Source: Tannerella sp. oral taxon 808 | Lineage (GTDB): Bacteria > Bacteroidota > Bacteroidia > Bacteroidales > Tannerellaceae | Direction of reading: 5' to 3' | Length of the DNA: 27,738 bases | Assembly (NCBI GenBank): GCA_002890585.1 | Contig: MIQB01000022.1 | Location: 1-27,738, forward strand | Shown here: one piece after another, positions 25,801 through 27,738 of the stretch | Position numbering within the stretch: position 1 is the stretch's first letter | Layout: the number at the start of each line of letters is the position of its first letter | Translations under genes and position numbers: made by a program | The notes under the pieces: generated by a model | What the model was told of the DNA's origin: nothing | Database searches by the model: none | What the model saw: only the letters and a program-made list of their open reading frames with translations

Positions 25801-26043
25801 ACCGAGGCCGAAATCCTCTCTGGCGACGGCCGATCGCGCCGCCCCGACCGCGTCATGCTCTCCGCTGATGGCCAGCGCGCCATCATCGTAGACTACAAGT
25901 TCGGCCAGCGCCGCGAGCAGCGCCGCTATGTCCGTCAGATCCGTGACTATATGGCCCTCATGCGCGCTATGGGTTATGCCGCCGTGAGCGGCTTCCTGTG
26001 GTACGTAGAACGCGGTGAGACCGAGGAAATCCACATGCCGTAA
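22834..26043 (+). CDS. RecB/AddA-like UvrD helicase-nuclease
   Basis: Large cytoplasmic DNA helicase-nuclease of 1069 residues, probably acting in double-strand break processing. Motifs: Walker A ASAGAGKT (7-14), TFTNKATAEMKDR (motif Ia), DEFQDTSQ (397-404), VGDVKQSIYRFR (motif III), TIHKAKGLGF (751-760) and YVALTRAKEE (828-837). The C-terminus carries a RecB-family nuclease: Asp1005 in RPDRVM, Asp1020 and Lys1022 in IIVDYKFG, and YVRQIRDYM. Size and layout fit AddA/RecB. In related genomes an AddB partner is often adjacent, but none is present here: the next gene is psd and the previous one the SUI1-like factor. The ATG at 22834 starts right at the helicase domain (MLTIYRASAGAGKT); longer readings enter the SUI1 gene out of frame. 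Confidence 0.93.
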   Translation: MLTIYRASAGAGKTHTLTGEYLKMLFGSRGTEAEATHRHILAVTFTNKATAEMKDRIVRELYALASETSEASKGYLDMLRAHLGGVSEAEVRRQAQALLIRMLHDYAAFNVSTIDHFFQQTLRAFVREIGLQGNYLVELDEKPVLAEAVDNLLAGLDREDDNKDKDLLFHWLLQFSEAKVERGETWDLRREMNTLGQELFKERYKSVRTPLDRKQFHEYNNTLYSIINHCKSEARALGEQGLHIIKEHGLRPEDFSGQSRSPFILFKRLAKGEMEKEPTATFLKLPDNPDGWCAQGSELRGEILQAYADGLNECVKGVIRFYKTHMTDYLTASAITANLYTLGILGDIEQEIRHRSNEKNRLLIADTAELLNRIIAGSDVPFIYEKTGTRIRHYLIDEFQDTSQMQWRNFRPLVADSLAAGYADLIVGDVKQSIYRFRNSDWTLLDEQIARDFPASITSERTLAENWRSCRLVVEFNNALFTIFPVLLQGKYNEGLEQSTLSEAQQAHYREKILSAYAGCQQQVAPRFREQDGHVRVEWLAGDGETTWRGRAMERLTATIEELRRHGRTWGEIAVLTRRREDSALVTDTLLTYAREHPEMGLRIISDDGLQLDGAASVRFIVGMLRHMNRPDDETLLCTAQLLRSAMRIKQAGETAHTSLSKVSLDEVNTTEPLLSGHRSLYEAAEAIIRSFGSDFPADEMIFVQSFLDVTADYSEREGSDIDRFLAWWDDTGRRTRISMPDAQDAIRVMTIHKAKGLGFGVVILPFGDWQLDAKAETILWCHPRIAPYNAISAVPINYKKELNRTIFAEEYYEEKLHAYIDGLNTLYVALTRAKEELIILAPQKGSGRTQLVSELLGESLQQIDPNFDPKAGQCFEWGTWVYPTTKTTIATPAAAPIMRSLPSVRPDERMYLSLSGHSFDDAQRDYGVLMHDLLSRIRTVDDLPSAIAAKVSAGEIDRRSSQTLETRMRALLSDASVSTWFDGTMTVLTEAEILSGDGRSRRPDRVMLSADGQRAIIVDYKFGQRREQRRYVRQIRDYMALMRAMGYAAVSGFLWYVERGETEEIHMP

Positions 26044-26057
26044 ATGGCTGGAAAATC

Positions 26058-26065
26058 TATTTTTG
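26058..26065 (+). promoter_or_regulatory. -7 promoter element of psd-pssA
   Basis: TATTTTTG within TCTATTTTTGCCCC, just after the helicase-nuclease stop and 20 bases before the ATG at 26086. It supports a separate promoter for the phospholipid genes and the shorter psd start. Confidence 0.55.
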
Positions 26066-26085
26066 CCCCGCTTAACAAGATAAAG

Positions 26086-26760
26086 ATGAAAGTTCACCGA
26101 GAAGGAACAGGTTTACTGTTGTCGCTGTTTACCCTTTTGTTTATCGTCGATCTGCTGATCTATTACGCGATAGACAAAGGGTTCTTTTTTTACCTCTTCG
26201 TCGTCGCCTCGGTCGTCTTCTTCGGCCTCGTCCTGAACTTCTTCCGCAGCCCCCACCGCCGTTTCCCCTACGACTCCGAGGGCCTCGTCATCGCCCCTGC
26301 CGACGGCACTGTCGTGGCTCTTGAGCATGTCGATGAGAACGAATATTTCCACGATCGCCGGCTCCAAGTCTCCATCTTTATGTCCGTCTTTAATGTGCAC
26401 GCCAACTGGTTCCCGGTGAATGGCGTCGTTAAGCATGTGGAGCACCAAGACGGACGCTTCCAAGCCGCTTACCTGCCCAAGAGCAGCACCGAAAACGAAC
26501 GCTCCACCATCGTCATCACCACCTCCTACGGCGTCGAGGTGCTCACCCGCCAAGTGGCCGGCGCGATGGCCCGCCGCATCGTCACTTACGCGCATCCCGG
26601 CGATCAATGCCACGTGGACGACCAGATGGGCTTCATCAAATTCGGTTCACGCGTGGACACCTTCCTACCCGCCGACACCGACGTCCTCGTCCGCCTTGGG
26701 CAGAAAGTCAAGGCCAACCAGACGCCCATCGCCCGCCTCGGCAAAATCATCTACCCATAA
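26086..26760 (+). CDS. psd: Phosphatidylserine decarboxylase (pyruvoyl enzyme)
   Basis: Converts phosphatidylserine to phosphatidylethanolamine at the inner membrane. It has 224 residues and is of the short type found in Bacteroidota. An N-terminal hydrophobic hairpin (about 10-50) is followed by NFFRSPHR, IAPADGTVVALE, VDENEYFHDRRLQVSIFMS, NVHANWFPV, STENERSTIVI and GAMARRIVTYA. The self-cleavage site is Gly187-Ser188 in GFIKFGSRVD, where Ser becomes the pyruvoyl group. The ATG at 26086 is preferred because a TATTTTTG promoter element lies between it and the alternative in-frame ATG at 26044, which would add 14 residues and directly abuts the upstream stop. pssA follows without a gap. Confidence 0.94.
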   Translation: MKVHREGTGLLLSLFTLLFIVDLLIYYAIDKGFFFYLFVVASVVFFGLVLNFFRSPHRRFPYDSEGLVIAPADGTVVALEHVDENEYFHDRRLQVSIFMSVFNVHANWFPVNGVVKHVEHQDGRFQAAYLPKSSTENERSTIVITTSYGVEVLTRQVAGAMARRIVTYAHPGDQCHVDDQMGFIKFGSRVDTFLPADTDVLVRLGQKVKANQTPIARLGKIIYP

Positions 26761-27504
26761 ATGCGTTTCACCCGCCATATCCCCAACGCCCTCACCTGCG
26801 GCAACCTCGTCTGCGGCTGCATCGCCACGTGGGCTGCTTTTGCAGGTCACTTCGCCGCCACCACCGCGTTCATCTTCGCAGCCGTACTCTTCGACTTCAT
26901 GGACGGCCTCGCCGCCCGCCTCCTCCACGCCACCTCACCCATCGGCAAAGACCTCGACTCGCTGGCCGACATCGTCAGCTTCGGCTTCGCCCCCGGCGCC
27001 ATGCTCTACCGCTTCCTCGATGTCATCGCCGCCTCCGTTCCCGACGATCGCATACCCTTTGCCGTCTCCCTGTTGGCCGTTTTCACCCCGCTCGTCATCC
27101 CCGTTTGCTCCGCCCTGCGCTTGGCCAAGTTCAACAACGACCCGCGGCAAGCCACCTCCTTCATCGGTCTACCCGTGCCCGCACACGCCATCTTTTGGGC
27201 GTCGCTCTTAGTCTCGTTTGTTCGCATGAGTCATGACACACAGGTCTTTAATGACCTCCCCACCATGTGGACGCTCACCCTCATCGTCCTTGCCATTGCA
27301 GGCTCCCTGTTGCTCGTCTCGGAGCTTCCCATGTTCTCGTTGAAGGTGAAATCGCTGGCATGGCGGGGCAATGAGCGCCGCTACCTACTCCTGCTCGCGG
27401 CCGTCGTCCTCACCATCGTGCTCCCTGCGCTGACAGGTATTTCAGCCACTATCCTCCTTTACATTCTTATGTCAGCTTACGATCGGTTCACTGCCCCTAC
27501 GTGA
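26761..27504 (+). CDS. pssA: CDP-diacylglycerol-serine O-phosphatidyltransferase
   Basis: Inner-membrane enzyme of 247 residues making phosphatidylserine from CDP-diacylglycerol and serine, the substrate of Psd. The CDP-alcohol phosphotransferase motif is complete: Asp48-Gly49-x2-Ala52-Arg53-x8-Gly62-x3-Asp66-x3-Asp70. It has about eight hydrophobic segments, and the N-terminus (RHIPNALTCGNLVCGC) is typical of the family. The ATG directly follows the psd TAA, so the two genes form a phosphatidylethanolamine synthesis operon. No terminator hairpin is clear after the stop; a T run at 27530-27537 has no stem before it. Confidence 0.95.
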   Translation: MRFTRHIPNALTCGNLVCGCIATWAAFAGHFAATTAFIFAAVLFDFMDGLAARLLHATSPIGKDLDSLADIVSFGFAPGAMLYRFLDVIAASVPDDRIPFAVSLLAVFTPLVIPVCSALRLAKFNNDPRQATSFIGLPVPAHAIFWASLLVSFVRMSHDTQVFNDLPTMWTLTLIVLAIAGSLLLVSELPMFSLKVKSLAWRGNERRYLLLLAAVVLTIVLPALTGISATILLYILMSAYDRFTAPT

Positions 27505-27518
27505 CGTGAGTTCGATGT
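27504..27518. repeat. Copy of the array F terminal-repeat core
   Basis: ACGTGAGTTCGATGT is identical to the core of the 22-bp terminal repeats at 22032-22053 and 22409-22430. It starts at the last base of pssA and precedes array G by about 25 bases. Confidence 0.85.
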
Positions 27519-27539
27519 GGGGGATCTCTGTTTTTTTAT

Positions 27540-27738
27540 TCGCTGGCAACTCTGGTTGCCGGTCCGCTGGGTCGAAAGTGAGCTGGCATGTCGCATGCCG
27601 AGGCCGCTGGATCAAAAGTGACGCTGGCATGTCGCATGCCGAGGCCGCTGGATCGAAAGTGACGCTGGCATGTCGCATGACGGGGCCGCTGGATCGAAAG
27701 TGTTGCTGGCATGTCGCATGCCGAGGCCGCTGGATCGA
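27540..27738. repeat. 41-bp hairpin tandem array G (runs off window)
   Basis: The marker CCGCTGG recurs at 27564, 27604, 27645, 27686 and 27727 (spacings 40, 41, 41, 41). Each unit has GAAAGTGACGCTGGCATG leading into the palindrome GGCATGTCGCATGCC. The first, incomplete unit has a different palindrome, GGCAACTCTGGTTGCC, at the same place, and one later unit has a broken arm (GCATGACGG). The right end is outside the window. Confidence 0.92.

Overview
The window is G+C-rich bacterial DNA from the Bacteroidota, most likely the order Bacteroidales near Porphyromonas/Tannerella. The support is TonB-dependent receptors, two GLPGLI-family proteins, a HmuR/HmuY-type haem pair, a close match to the Porphyromonas gingivalis prolyl tripeptidyl peptidase PtpA, a DUF6261 protein, an M64 peptidase, and promoters with the Bacteroidota -7 element TAnnTTTG. 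Assignment to genus is inference only.

Layout. 1-1161: 3' part of a membrane pyrophosphatase. 1162-2035: no gene; a terminator, a 42-bp tandem repeat array and a large hairpin element. 2036-6326 (minus): operon of two GLPGLI proteins and a TonB-dependent receptor. 6327-7201: no gene; operon promoter, 41-bp array, perfect palindrome, second hairpin element. 7202-8193 (plus): possible leader peptide and a DUF6261 protein. 8450-14473 (plus): M64 peptidase, TonB-dependent receptor and PtpA, a plausible peptide-scavenging set. 14474-15114: no gene; terminator and two 41-bp arrays. 15115-19499 (minus): haem operon hmuR-hmuY-PepSY membrane protein. 19657-21786 (plus): DEAD-box helicase and ispE. 21787-22495: no gene; a two-copy 41-bp repeat and a 42-bp hairpin array framed by perfect 22-bp inverted repeats. 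22496-27504 (plus): SUI1-like factor, RecB/AddA-like helicase-nuclease, psd and pssA (phosphatidylethanolamine synthesis). 27505-27738: no gene; another 41-bp array running off the window.

The most striking signal is non-coding. Seven intergenic tandem arrays have mostly different sequences but the same unit length of 41 or 42 bp. In several, the unit is a constant linker plus a palindrome; the palindrome differs between arrays, and sometimes within one array, while staying self-complementary. A separate two-copy element of about 215-221 bp follows the same logic: constant outer inverted repeats and loop, but a central stem of different sequence in each copy. I know of no description of this combination, but I could not search for one. 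No tRNA, rRNA, CRISPR array with spacers, transposase or phage gene was seen.
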